Source of the DNA: Thermohalobaculum sp951813525
GTDB taxonomy: Bacteria; Pseudomonadota; Alphaproteobacteria; Rhodobacterales; Rhodobacteraceae
NCBI GenBank assembly: GCA_951813525.2
Contig: CATOTJ020000002.1
Span: 1,426,001-1,490,000, forward strand
DNA length: 64,000 nucleotides
Reading direction: 5' to 3'
Shown here: positions 34,967-43,796 of the stretch, in pieces
Position numbering within the stretch: the stretch's first letter is position 1
How the letters are laid out: every line of letters starts with the position of its first letter
Program-made: the position numbers and the translations under genes
The notes under the pieces: generated by a model
Databases searched by the model: none
Seen by the model: the letters and a program-made list of their open reading frames with translations, nothing else
What the model was told of the DNA's origin: nothing

Positions 34967-36235
34967 TCATTCAGAAAGTGCCCGCCAGCCGATATCGGTG
35001 CGGCAGAACCCGCCGGGCCAGTCGATCAGGTCGACTGCGCCATACGCACGCTCACGCGCCTGGCGCAGATCTGCGCCCGTTGCGGATACATTCAAGACCC
35101 GGCCCCCGGCGGCAACCGTCGCACCGTTTTCGATGCGGGTCCCAGCGTGAAAGACAACGACATCTTCGGCGCGGTTGGCTTCATCCAACCCCGAAATCAC
35201 CGTCCCCTTTTCATAACTGCCCGGGTATCCGTTGGCCGCCATGACAACCGTGATTGCCGGGTCGGGACGCCAATCCAGTGTCGTGTCCAACAGCGTGCCC
35301 TTCGCACAGGCCAATAATGCCGGTACGATGTCCGATTGCAGCCGCATCATCAGAACCTGACATTCAGGATCGCCAAACCGGACATTGTATTCGACCAGCC
35401 GCGGAACGCCGTCCTGGATCATCAGACCGGCATAGAGCACACCAGAATAGGGCGTTGCCCGGGCCTTCATCTCGGCAATGGTTGGTCGCACAATGGTCTC
35501 AAGCGCGAGTTCTTCAACCTCGCGCGTCATGACCGGCGCAGGCGAATACGCCCCCATCCCGCCCGTATTCGGCCCGGTATCGCCATCGCCGACACGTTTA
35601 TGGTCCTGAGCACTGGCCAACGGCAAGACGGTCTCGCCATCCGTCAGCACGAAGAAACTCGCTTCCTCACCAGCCATGAACTCTTCGATCACAACCTCGG
35701 CGCCCGCTGCGCCCAACGCACCGCCGAACATGTCGTCCAGCGCAGCCTCGGCCTGGGCCAGCGTTTCGGCAACGACGACCCCTTTCCCGGCGGCCAGCCC
35801 GTCGGCCTTGATCACAATCGGCGCCCCGGTCGAGCGCACATGGGCCTGTGCGGGTGCGTGTTCGGTAAAACGGGCCCATCCAGCTGTGGGCGCGCCGCAG
35901 GCATCGCAGATCTGCTTGGTGAAGGCTTTCGAGGCTTCGAGCTGTGCGGCAGCCTTTGACGGCCCAAACACCGGAAGCCCAGCGGCCCGCACCGAATCGG
36001 CAACCCCGGCGGCCAGGGGCGCCTCCGGCCCGACAACGACAAATTCGGCGCCTTCGGCCACCGCCCAAGCTGTCACTGCCGCGCCGTCTTCGATCGGCAG
36101 ATCGATACAGTCGGCAACCGCGGCGATCCCGGCATTGCCAGGGGCCACCGTCAAGCGGCTGACCAGGGGTGATTGTGCGATCTTCCACGCCAACGCATGT
36201 TCGCGGCCGCCGCCGCCCAGGATCAGGATGTGCAT
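34967..36235 (-). CDS. purD: Phosphoribosylamine-glycine ligase (GARS)
   Basis: This 422-residue ATP-grasp enzyme performs step two of purine synthesis. I start at 36235 (MHILILGGGGREHALAWKI). The ATP-grasp region includes PIVIKADGLAAGKGVVVAET, IEEFMAGEEASFF, and the diagnostic DHKRVGDGDTGPNTGGMGAY. NVRFGDPECQ carries the magnesium ligands. It is downstream of a methyltransferase-fold gene by 11 bp and divergent from xseA beyond that. Confidence 0.98.
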   Translation of the reverse strand: MHILILGGGGREHALAWKIAQSPLVSRLTVAPGNAGIAAVADCIDLPIEDGAAVTAWAVAEGAEFVVVGPEAPLAAGVADSVRAAGLPVFGPSKAAAQLEASKAFTKQICDACGAPTAGWARFTEHAPAQAHVRSTGAPIVIKADGLAAGKGVVVAETLAQAEAALDDMFGGALGAAGAEVVIEEFMAGEEASFFVLTDGETVLPLASAQDHKRVGDGDTGPNTGGMGAYSPAPVMTREVEELALETIVRPTIAEMKARATPYSGVLYAGLMIQDGVPRLVEYNVRFGDPECQVLMMRLQSDIVPALLACAKGTLLDTTLDWRPDPAITVVMAANGYPGSYEKGTVISGLDEANRAEDVVVFHAGTRIENGATVAAGGRVLNVSATGADLRQARERAYGAVDLIDWPGGFCRTDIGWRALSE

Positions 36236-36246
36236 GATTTCCCCCT

Positions 36247-36870
36247 CTAGCGATGCGTTAACAGAACCGCACCGCCGGATGTCTTTGTCTTGGTCTGCTC
36301 CAGGCCCGGAAAATCCTCGGCCCAACGTTGCAGCGCCTTCTTTTCCTTGACGCGCTTGCCATCGTCCAAAATGACCAGCGATCCAGGTGCGAGACGCGGG
36401 AAGAGTTCCGGTCCCGCTGGCCAGCGCGGCATCCGCCCGGCGAAATGACCGGGGCCATCGATGAACAGCAGATCGATTTGCGGCGGTAGCAGGCCCAGCC
36501 TGTGGCGCGGATACCAAAGATTGTGGTTGTCGTATTCTTCCAGCCCGGCCTCGATCACACGCGCCGTGGCACCAATGCCGGACAGCATGTCGTTCAGCAA
36601 GGCAATCCGGCGGACGTCATCCTCCAAAACCCAAAGCTGCCCGTTCCCCGTCAGCGCCTGCGCGCGGGCCATGACGGCCGCCGCGAGCCCGCCGCCTAAA
36701 GCCAACGCCGTTGACGGGCGGCGGTCCAGCATTTCTTGCGCCAGTAACAGCAGGACGTCTTCCTCGGGATAAAAATTGCCGCCGCCAGGCAAACTGTCTG
36801 CCGCCAATTGCAGCACATCTGTCAACTTGCGGTTGCGTGACGCGTAAATGCTTGCGGGGGAACGAGGCAT
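36247..36870 (-). CDS. Class I methyltransferase-fold protein
   Basis: The 207-residue protein (alternative start 36894) looks like a class I SAM-dependent methyltransferase fold of the Methyltransf_24 type: TALALGGGLAAAVMARA (SAM-loop position), VLEDD at the end of beta-2, and IDLLFIDGPGH around 130-145 with VILDDGKR. Unlike typical enzymes the glycine loop is GGG-L-A. The substrate is unknown. It is cotranscribed with purD. Confidence 0.6.
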   Translation of the reverse strand: MPRSPASIYASRNRKLTDVLQLAADSLPGGGNFYPEEDVLLLLAQEMLDRRPSTALALGGGLAAAVMARAQALTGNGQLWVLEDDVRRIALLNDMLSGIGATARVIEAGLEEYDNHNLWYPRHRLGLLPPQIDLLFIDGPGHFAGRMPRWPAGPELFPRLAPGSLVILDDGKRVKEKKALQRWAEDFPGLEQTKTKTSGGAVLLTHR

Positions 36871-36930
36871 TGCGCCACTCTGCCTGCAAGGCACCGGCCC
36901 GGCAAGACGCAGGGACCGAGGAGGGACGAT

Positions 36931-38358
36931 TTGTCAGACCTGATCGAAGACGATGAACCGGACGGCAACGCGCCGGAATACTCCGTCTCGGAATTGTCGG
37001 GCGCCGTCAAACGCACGGTCGAGGGGGCATTCGGTCATGTGCGTGTGCGCGGAGAGGTCGGGCGCGTCTCGTTTCCGAGGTCCGGGCATGTCTATCTGGA
37101 CCTCAAGGACGACCGTTCCGTCCTGGCCGGTGTCATCTGGAAAGGCGTTGCGGGCCGCCTGCCCGTTCGACCGGAAGAGGGCATGGAGGTTATCGCGACG
37201 GGCCGCCTGACCACGTTTCCCGGTCAATCGCGCTATCAGATCGTGATCGAGGATCTGGCCCCGGCCGGGGTCGGCGCTCTGATGGCGATGCTTGAGAAGC
37301 GGCGGCGGCAATTGGCAGCCGAAGGGCTGTTCGACGAAACCGCCAAGCGCCCGCTGCCTTATCTGCCCCAGGTGATCGGCGTGGTTACATCGCCTTCCGG
37401 CGCCGTGATCAGCGATATCCTGCATCGCCTGACCGAGCGGTTCCCGGTCCATGTGCTGGTGTGGCCCGTCGTCGTTCAGGGCGAGCGCTCAGCACCCGAA
37501 GTTGCGGCGGCGATCAATGGTTTCTCGGCGCTCGACCCTTCGGGACCGGTGCCGCGCCCAGAACTGGTGATCGTCGCGCGCGGCGGCGGGTCAGTCGAGG
37601 ATCTTTGGGGATTCAACGACGAGGCTGTTGTTCGTGCGGCAGCTGCATCGACAATCCCGGTTGTCTCGGCCGTCGGCCATGACCCGGACTGGACACTGAT
37701 CGATCACGCCGCAGACCGGCGTGCGCCGACGCCGACTGCCGCTGCCGAGATGGCAGTCCCCGTGCGCGCCGAATTGGCCGCGGCGATCGCCGATCTGGAG
37801 GCGCGCCGCCTTCGCGCGCTGTCCGCAATAATGGAATCGCGCCGCCAAAGGTTGCACGACTTGGCGCGCGCGCTGCCGCGGCCCGATCAAATCCTGGCCG
37901 ACCGTCGTCAGCGTCTGGACCTGGCCGCGGCTCGGTTGCCGCGCCCGGACCGGATGGTTGCAGAGCTGCGCCAAACGCTTGCCCTGGCGGCGCAGAGATT
38001 GCGCCCGGCGCTGGCCCGGCGCGCGCAGAGCGCAAGACTGGATCTGACCCGGACCGCTGTTTCGTTGTCACCTGGCGGTCTGTTACAGCGCATCGACCGG
38101 CGACGAGATGCACTGTCCGCGTTGGGACGGACATTGAACGCAGTCAGTTATCGCGGAACCCTGGCCCGCGGATACGCCGCTGTGCGGGGGCCGGAAGGCG
38201 ATATTTTGACGTCGGTTTCGGGCATCACTGCCGGAAAATCGCTGGAAATCGAGTTTATGGATGGACGTGCCAGCGCGGTTGCTGGCTCAGGTCCGGCTAA
38301 GACACGCGCGAAGCGCAGCACCCCGCCATCTGACGAGACGCAAGGCAACCTGTTCTGA
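36931..38358 (+). CDS. xseA: Exodeoxyribonuclease VII large subunit (TTG start)
   Basis: This 475-residue ExoVII large subunit has an N-terminal OB fold (YSVSELSGAVKRTVEGAFG ... VRVRGEVG), the nuclease core (VTSPSGAVISDI, VARGGGSVEDLWGFNDE, SAVGHDPDWTLIDHAADRRA) and a long helical C-terminal region. The start is TTG at 36931 with GGAGGGACGAT just upstream. The usual GHETD motif reads GHDPD; the His and the last Asp are kept. The small subunit gene xseB is not in the window. Confidence 0.96.
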   Translation: MSDLIEDDEPDGNAPEYSVSELSGAVKRTVEGAFGHVRVRGEVGRVSFPRSGHVYLDLKDDRSVLAGVIWKGVAGRLPVRPEEGMEVIATGRLTTFPGQSRYQIVIEDLAPAGVGALMAMLEKRRRQLAAEGLFDETAKRPLPYLPQVIGVVTSPSGAVISDILHRLTERFPVHVLVWPVVVQGERSAPEVAAAINGFSALDPSGPVPRPELVIVARGGGSVEDLWGFNDEAVVRAAAASTIPVVSAVGHDPDWTLIDHAADRRAPTPTAAAEMAVPVRAELAAAIADLEARRLRALSAIMESRRQRLHDLARALPRPDQILADRRQRLDLAAARLPRPDRMVAELRQTLALAAQRLRPALARRAQSARLDLTRTAVSLSPGGLLQRIDRRRDALSALGRTLNAVSYRGTLARGYAAVRGPEGDILTSVSGITAGKSLEIEFMDGRASAVAGSGPAKTRAKRSTPPSDETQGNLF

Positions 38359-38367
38359 GGAGGAACC

Positions 38368-38658
38368 ATGGCCAAAGGATATTGGATCGCCCATGTCGAG
38401 GTCACTGACCCCGACCAATACGTGCACTATGTCGAAGGCGCCCGGGATGCGTTCACCAAATACGGAGCAACCTTTCTGGCGCGCGGCGGCGAGGCCGAAG
38501 AAGTGGAAGGCGCGATGGGTCGATCGCGCCATGTCGTGATCGAATTCCCCAGTTTACAGGCAGCACGGGATTGCTACCACTCAGCAGAGTACCAAGCCGC
38601 CCGTGCCCATCGCCTGCCTGCCGGGGTCGCAACGATTACATTGATTGAGGGGCTGTGA
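38368..38658 (+). CDS. DUF1330 domain protein
   Basis: This 96-residue ferredoxin-like dimeric-barrel protein (KGYWIAHVEVTDPDQYVHYV ... SRHVVIEFPSLQAARDCYHS) belongs to DUF1330. Its function is unknown. AGGAGG precedes the ATG, nine bases after the xseA stop, so it is in the same operon. The stop codon lies in the first units of a five-copy 14-bp tandem repeat. Confidence 0.85.
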   Translation: MAKGYWIAHVEVTDPDQYVHYVEGARDAFTKYGATFLARGGEAEEVEGAMGRSRHVVIEFPSLQAARDCYHSAEYQAARAHRLPAGVATITLIEGL

Positions 38659-38716
38659 TCGAGGGGCTGTGATCGAGGGGCTGTGATCGAGGGGCTGTGA
38701 TCGAGGAGCCGTGATC
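38643..38716. repeat. Five-copy 14-bp tandem repeat at the end of the DUF1330 gene
   Basis: The unit is GATCGAGGGGCTGT. Copies two to four (38657-38698) are identical, the first has one change (GATTGAGGGG) and the fifth has two, followed by a partial GATC. The array begins in the last codons (Ile-Glu-Gly-Leu) and includes the stop codon, so extra copies after the first do not change the protein. Confidence 0.95.
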
Positions 38717-38720
38717 TAAC

Positions 38721-39545
38721 TCACGAACCCCGGCGCGGGCGCAAGGCACCGACCGCGTTGACGATTGCCAGTGGCAAACCCGGATGGTCTTTCGGGTCGA
38801 CGGCATCCAGGCAACTTTCAACATCCTTCTTCAGAATGCCAACGGTGTTAGAAGGGTCATAGCCGTCATTGGCAAATTCGATCTGGTCAAAATTGCTGCC
38901 GAACCAGGTCTGGCCAGAGCTGTCGTTCATCAGTGCCAGCAACCGCCCTTCGTCCAGGCCGAGGTCATTCGCCCAGCTCAATGCCTGCCGCGTTGCCGCG
39001 ACCGAACTGGCACCGACGAAATTGTTGAGCACTTTGGCGGTCATGCCCGCCCCGGTGCCGCCCATCCGGTGGATGTTCGTGCCCATCGCGTTGAACAGCG
39101 GCATCAACCGGTCGAGATCGGCATCGGCGCCCCCCAACATAAACGAGAGGCGCGCCTCGTCCGCTGCGATTTGGGCGCCCGACATCGGGGCATCGATCAG
39201 CGCAAGCCCCTCCGGCAGGCGGGGCGCAAGATCGGCAATGTAACGGGGCGACAGTGTTGAACAGATCACCAGATATTGCAGGTCCGGCGCCCGACGCAGA
39301 ACCGCCTGGTCATCGAACAAAAGCGCCTCGGTCTGGGCAACGTCCCGCACAACGGAAAGCATCACCTGACGGTCAGCGGCAAGATCTCCGGCATCCGGCA
39401 TCATTTTAGCGGCGAAATCGCCGAATTCCGCTGCCGGACGCACATCGAAGCCCGAGACATCGATCCCGGCACCAACCATTGCCCGCGCCATGCCCAGGCC
39501 CATTCGCCCGCATCCCGCAACGCCGACCCGCAGGTCGAAACTCAT
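38721..39545 (-). CDS. 3-hydroxyisobutyrate dehydrogenase-family NAD(P)-dependent oxidoreductase
   Basis: This 274-residue beta-hydroxyacid dehydrogenase has the NAD(P) site GCGRMGLGMA near the N-terminus, DAPMSGAQIAA for substrate binding and the catalytic lysine in GAGMTAKVLNNF. Start 39545 overlaps the stop of the upstream secreted-protein gene by four bases. Substrate could be 3-hydroxyisobutyrate, tartronate semialdehyde or similar. Confidence 0.85.
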   Translation of the reverse strand: MSFDLRVGVAGCGRMGLGMARAMVGAGIDVSGFDVRPAAEFGDFAAKMMPDAGDLAADRQVMLSVVRDVAQTEALLFDDQAVLRRAPDLQYLVICSTLSPRYIADLAPRLPEGLALIDAPMSGAQIAADEARLSFMLGGADADLDRLMPLFNAMGTNIHRMGGTGAGMTAKVLNNFVGASSVAATRQALSWANDLGLDEGRLLALMNDSSGQTWFGSNFDQIEFANDGYDPSNTVGILKKDVESCLDAVDPKDHPGLPLAIVNAVGALRPRRGS

Positions 39546-39955
39546 GTCGAGGTTGCGGGGTCGCCGCACAGCAGGGGCTTTTGATCGCGCTTGATGATCC
39601 GCAATTCCAGCCCCGCATTCGCCCCGCTCAGCAGCCGTGCAAACAATCCCTGATCGTCGCGCAGCATCCGCCAGCACAGCACATCCCGCTCGTTCGAATC
39701 GGCCTCGTAAAGAAAACAGACCTGCGCCCCGTGCGCCCGCCAGGCGCCGCGCACGCAACTGCCATCGGCATAACGCCAACGCGACTTGCCCCCGGCCTCG
39801 AACCGTTCCGATCCGAAGGCCTTGCCATCCCGCTCGAAATACAGTGTGTATCCTTCGGAATACTGACGGAAATCTGACGGGCTGACCGGTTCTTCCTCGG
39901 CCGCTGCAACCGGCGCTGCGAACGCCATCGCCAGCAACAATAATATCGCTCTCAT
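39542..39955 (-). CDS. Secreted conserved hypothetical protein
   Basis: The 137-residue product has a signal peptide (MRAILLLLAMAFAAPVAAA) and a small domain with four cysteines. Its pattern (SRWRYADGSCVRGAWRAHG, QVCFLYEADSNERDVLCW) is common in Rhodobacterales periplasmic proteins of unknown role. Start 39955 is chosen so that the signal peptide begins with the Met-Arg. Confidence 0.65.
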   Translation of the reverse strand: MRAILLLLAMAFAAPVAAAEEEPVSPSDFRQYSEGYTLYFERDGKAFGSERFEAGGKSRWRYADGSCVRGAWRAHGAQVCFLYEADSNERDVLCWRMLRDDQGLFARLLSGANAGLELRIIKRDQKPLLCGDPATST

Positions 39956-40010
39956 TTTCACACCTATGGGTCGTCTCTTTCGCCGCTGCACCGCATACTT
40001 ATCAGCAGCG

Positions 40011-42281
40011 CTACTGCAAACGGAATGAAGCCTCGTCAGGTTCCAGACAAATCGTATCCGAACAAACCTGGATCGTGACCATCAACGTTTCAGCGGCGCC
40101 GCTCAACGGCACTTCGATGCGGCCATCATAAACGTTGATTGCGCCATCGGCAAAACCGAGCGCGACCGATTTTCCCGCGGGCCAATCTGCGTTGGCGCCG
40201 GAAACAGCTGCGCCGATCAACCAGTCCTGCCCCGGAACGTGGGCGTTGACATGCCATCCTGAAGCGATCTGCAACACAAGGGCGTCCGCGGATGCAAGAA
40301 CCTGCACGGCGCCGCGGCCCAGCATCCGCCGCCGGCCGGTTTCGCCATATTCCAGTATTCGTGCCGCCGACAGAGCATCGGGGCGAAGCAATGGTTGATG
40401 CGCCAGCGGCGCGCTCAAGGCCGCGCGCAGCGCAAATGCACGGGCCTCGACCTCTGGGTCCTGTCCGCGGCGGGCCAATCGGGCCAGAAGTTCAAGCGCC
40501 GAACTTTCGCCAGACGGCACAGCCCCATCCGAGCTGTCATAAACCGGCCCCAGCGGGCCATCGACCGCCGACATCTTCAAGCGCCCTTCCCCATCGCCAA
40601 AGCGTTGCCAGATCACGGCGGCCAAGATCCTTGCCCGCTCCAGCCAGACGGCGTCACCTGTGGTATCGCTGAGGGCGAGGTAGCCGAGTGCAAGCCAGGC
40701 ATAATCCTCGAGCGCGCCTTCGGAACGCGCCTGTCCCGCGGCCCAGAAACGGTGCAGCCGCTCGCCATCCCACAAGCGTTCCCACAACGCATGACCGGCC
40801 TTCGCCGCCTGTTCGGCGTAGGCAGGCTCCTCAAAGGCCGCGGCGCCCTCGGCCAGCGCACGGATCATCAAGCCGTTCCATCCGGCGATGACCTTGTCGT
40901 CGCGGATCGGACGGGGACGCGACTCGCGCGCCTTGCGCGCGGCATCCAACATCGGCTCCAGCGCCGCGTAATTGACGTCGTCCCAGGGCCGCAGATGGAT
41001 CACGGCGCCCGCTTCGATGGTCGGCGCCTCGCCGATCCCCAGGGCCTCGACGGCGTCTGCACCCGCGACGGCGATCAAGTCTTCCGGCGTCCAGGCGTAG
41101 AAAGCCCCTTCCTCGCGCTCACCGTTTTCGTCCAGACTGTCTGCGTCCTCGGCTGCGTAAAACGCACCGTCCGGATCGGTCATATCCCGCGCGATATAGG
41201 AAAAGGTCCGCTCGACGGCGCGGCGATAGGCAAGGGTCCCGGTGATTTCCCAGGCCTCGATAAAGGCCCGGGCAAGCAGACCCTGATTGTAGAGCATCTT
41301 TTCGAAATGGGGGGTGCGCCAGTTCGGATCCACAGTGTAGCGGTGGAACCCGCCGCCCGCATGGTCATGGATACCGCCCGCTGCGATCGCATCCAGCGTT
41401 GTTTGCGCAACTTCCAGCGATGCTTCGTCGCCTGTTCGCCGCCAATGATCCAGCAGGAACAGAATATACCCTTCCTGCGGAAATTGCTGGGACTGGCTGA
41501 ACCCGCCCTCTAACGAATTATGGATCTGCAACAACGACTCCGCTGCTTTGGCCATTACTTCGCCGTCCAGCGCCGCGGACTCGCGCGCGGCCATCTGCGT
41601 TATTTCCTGGACAGCCTGGGACAATTGATTGGCGATCTCTTCAATCTCGCCGCGCCGCTCGCCACCGGCATAGGCCTGGCCGATGGCGTTGATCATGTGC
41701 AGGAACTGCGGGCGCGGAAAATACGTGCCTGTGTGGAACGGGCGCCCATCCGGCATCAGAAATACCGAGTTCGGCCAACCCGCATGGCCCTGCTGCAACT
41801 GGGTCGCGGTAATGTAGATGTGGTCCATTGCAGGCATCTGTTCCCGGTCGATTTTCACGGGAATGAAGAACCGGTTCAGAACTGCAGCGACCTCTTCATT
41901 GTCAAAGCTTTCCTCCTCCATCACATGGCACCAATGGCAGGTTGCATAGCCGACCGAGAGAAAGATTGGTTTGTCCGCAGCCGCCGCTTTGGCCAGTGTT
42001 TCGGCGCTCCATGGGTGCCAATCGACCGGATTATGGGCGTGCTGCAACAGATACGGCGAGGCTTCTTCGATCAGCCGGTTGACGAACCGGGCTTTATCGC
42101 CCGTCATCAAGTGCGTGCGCGGGCGATAGTCGTCTGCCTTTGCGGCATAGGCCGCCTCCAGTCGGGCGTGGACGGCGGCAACGCGGTCCGTCCCCGGTGG
42201 GTGTTCGGCGGCCATAGCGGTTTCTCCGATGATCGAAACGACCGCCATAAGACAGACAGCGCAGAGCAATTTCCAGTTCAT
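40011..42281 (-). CDS. DUF255 thioredoxin-like / YyaL family protein, exported
   Basis: This 756-residue protein has an N-terminal signal segment (MNWKLLCAVCLMAVVSIIG), a thioredoxin-like domain with the redox motif CHWCH (SVGYATCHWCHVMEEESF), and a long alpha/alpha-barrel region (GGFHRYTVDPNWRTPHFEKM, YAAEDADSLDENGEREEGAF, IAGWNGLMIRALAEG). The family resembles YyaL/SPATA20. The start at 42281 has AAAGG upstream at good spacing. The function is unknown; export and the thiol motif suggest a periplasmic redox or glycan role. Confidence 0.8.
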   Translation of the reverse strand: MNWKLLCAVCLMAVVSIIGETAMAAEHPPGTDRVAAVHARLEAAYAAKADDYRPRTHLMTGDKARFVNRLIEEASPYLLQHAHNPVDWHPWSAETLAKAAAADKPIFLSVGYATCHWCHVMEEESFDNEEVAAVLNRFFIPVKIDREQMPAMDHIYITATQLQQGHAGWPNSVFLMPDGRPFHTGTYFPRPQFLHMINAIGQAYAGGERRGEIEEIANQLSQAVQEITQMAARESAALDGEVMAKAAESLLQIHNSLEGGFSQSQQFPQEGYILFLLDHWRRTGDEASLEVAQTTLDAIAAGGIHDHAGGGFHRYTVDPNWRTPHFEKMLYNQGLLARAFIEAWEITGTLAYRRAVERTFSYIARDMTDPDGAFYAAEDADSLDENGEREEGAFYAWTPEDLIAVAGADAVEALGIGEAPTIEAGAVIHLRPWDDVNYAALEPMLDAARKARESRPRPIRDDKVIAGWNGLMIRALAEGAAAFEEPAYAEQAAKAGHALWERLWDGERLHRFWAAGQARSEGALEDYAWLALGYLALSDTTGDAVWLERARILAAVIWQRFGDGEGRLKMSAVDGPLGPVYDSSDGAVPSGESSALELLARLARRGQDPEVEARAFALRAALSAPLAHQPLLRPDALSAARILEYGETGRRRMLGRGAVQVLASADALVLQIASGWHVNAHVPGQDWLIGAAVSGANADWPAGKSVALGFADGAINVYDGRIEVPLSGAAETLMVTIQVCSDTICLEPDEASFRLQ

Positions 42282-42387
42282 TCGCATACCTTTGACTGAT
42301 CCGGTCACCGTGCCGCGCGCGCACCGGCGTCGCCAGTCACAATGGCGTGCGCCTGACATTGCATCTAAAAAGGAGTATGCTGATGAA

Positions 42388-42948
42388 ATGCGTTATCTTT
42401 TGATCATCTCTGCCCTCTTATTGGCCCCTACCCAGGCCGCGGCGGTCGATTGGTATGTTGGCGTTACCTTTGACAACGGGCGGATTGTTGCCGGTAACAA
42501 CGGTATCCGCGGTCGCATCGGGCAGGTGCCATGGGCGCGCGAAAGGTCCCGCCGCCGCCATGACGGGCATCGTGGCAGATACCGGGACAAGCGCCCGCTT
42601 TACATTATCTATCCGTCCAGCCGGTCAAATGTGACCGAAAGCCCGGACCCGGCAGTGGAACCCGCCAAGACCGAGGCGCGCGCAATCGTCGAACCGACCC
42701 CGGCCGCCGCGCCGCCAGCGCCGGATCCGAAAGGCGCCGCCAGCCGTCACCGCGCCCGCGGTGCGATCGGCCAGCGAAACTGGACCGTGGGCGACTATCT
42801 GCCGTCTGGGGTCCCGCATGTGAAACTGGCCGCGAACGTGTACGATCTTCCGACCGAACCGGACGGAAAGATCTATGCCCGCGTCCGCCGCGACGTTCTA
42901 TTGATCGATGCCGTGACCCGGCGGATCGAAGCGATAATTACGGAATAA
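42388..42948 (+). CDS. RcnB-like periplasmic protein
   Basis: The 186-residue protein has a signal peptide (MRYLLIISALLLAPTQAAA), a basic middle part rich in Arg/His and Pro, and a C-terminal RcnB-like domain (VGDYLPSGVPHVKLA ... VYDLPTEPDGKIYARVRRDV). RcnB homologues are linked to nickel/cobalt homeostasis in E. coli, but many relatives lack that role. AGGAG is 12 bases before this ATG. It is nearer to an overlapping ATG in another frame that opens an eight-codon reading frame. Confidence 0.65.
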   Translation: MRYLLIISALLLAPTQAAAVDWYVGVTFDNGRIVAGNNGIRGRIGQVPWARERSRRRHDGHRGRYRDKRPLYIIYPSSRSNVTESPDPAVEPAKTEARAIVEPTPAAAPPAPDPKGAASRHRARGAIGQRNWTVGDYLPSGVPHVKLAANVYDLPTEPDGKIYARVRRDVLLIDAVTRRIEAIITE

Positions 42949-42999
42949 CCGCCGACCCACGTCACCACAGTTGCTGCGCCGAATACACGCGGAACGAAT

Positions 43000-43024
43000 A
43001 ACGCCGGCCTGTTGGGCCGGCGTT
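43000..43024. terminator. Bidirectional-type hairpin
   Basis: A perfect 10-bp stem (AACGCCGGCC/GGCCGGCGTT) with loop TGTTG lies between two convergent genes (RcnB-like and fasciclin). No long T-run follows on either strand. Confidence 0.6.
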
Positions 43025-43059
43025 GTCGTATCCAAGGGCCGCTAGAAAGGCCGCTGACC

Positions 43060-43596
43060 CTATTTTGGAACCAGCACGGAATTGATGACGTGGATAACGC
43101 CGTTGGTCGCTTCCAGATCGGCAGTTGTGACGGTCCCCGACCGGCCGTTTTCATCGGTCACCTGAACGCCGCCATCGACCAGCGCCAGGGTCAGTGTCCC
43201 GCCACTGGCGGTGGTGACATCAGCGGTGCCGCCATTCGCAGTCGCCAGCGCGATAACCTCGGCGGCCATGACCTTTCCCGGAACAACATGATAGGTCAGG
43301 ACCTTGGTCAGCGCGTCCTTGTTTTCCGGCTTCAACAGATTGTCGACTGTCCCGGCCGGAAGCGCTTCGAATGCCGCATTAACCGGTGCAAAGACGGTGA
43401 ACGGACCCGGGCTGCTGAGGGTGTCGACCAGGTCTGCCGCCTTCACCGCAGCAACCAGCGTCGAGTGATCCGCCGATCCGGCGGCGATTTCGACGATTGT
43501 CATCGTCGGGGCCGCAGCCTCTTTCGCCATGTTCTGCGCACAGGCGCCAAGCGCCAGCAAACCCAGTGCAACGCCAGCAAGACGTGAGATGTTCAT
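43060..43596 (-). CDS. Fasciclin-domain lipoprotein
   Basis: The 178-residue protein has a lipoprotein signal with the lipobox LALGAC (cysteine 19). It is followed by a single FAS1 domain (STLVAAVKAADLVDTLSSPG, TVFAPVNAAFEALPAG, LTYHVVPGKVMAAEV, NGVIHVINSVLVPK). FAS1 proteins mediate adhesion or bind small ligands at the cell surface. The first 114 codons of the open frame are not used because the lipobox begins at 43596. Confidence 0.92.
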   Translation of the reverse strand: MNISRLAGVALGLLALGACAQNMAKEAAAPTMTIVEIAAGSADHSTLVAAVKAADLVDTLSSPGPFTVFAPVNAAFEALPAGTVDNLLKPENKDALTKVLTYHVVPGKVMAAEVIALATANGGTADVTTASGGTLTLALVDGGVQVTDENGRSGTVTTADLEATNGVIHVINSVLVPK

Positions 43597-43796
43597 GATA
43601 GTCCTCCTTGTTCCGCGGCACGGTGCTGCGCCGTCATGGGGAATACGGTTCAATCGCCGGGTCGGATCAGCGGTGGGCGAAATAAGTCGCAATCGCGCAG
43701 AATTCGTCGCTCCGGTGCCTGCCGGGTATTTGTGGGCAGATATATTCGCACCGCTTTGGTACACCAGCGCCGCCAATCGATTCCCGGAGGACCGTG

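Noticed and set aside
38643..38716. Possible CRISPR or iteron origin
   Set aside because: 14-bp units without spacers, no replication initiator gene, and location at a gene end.
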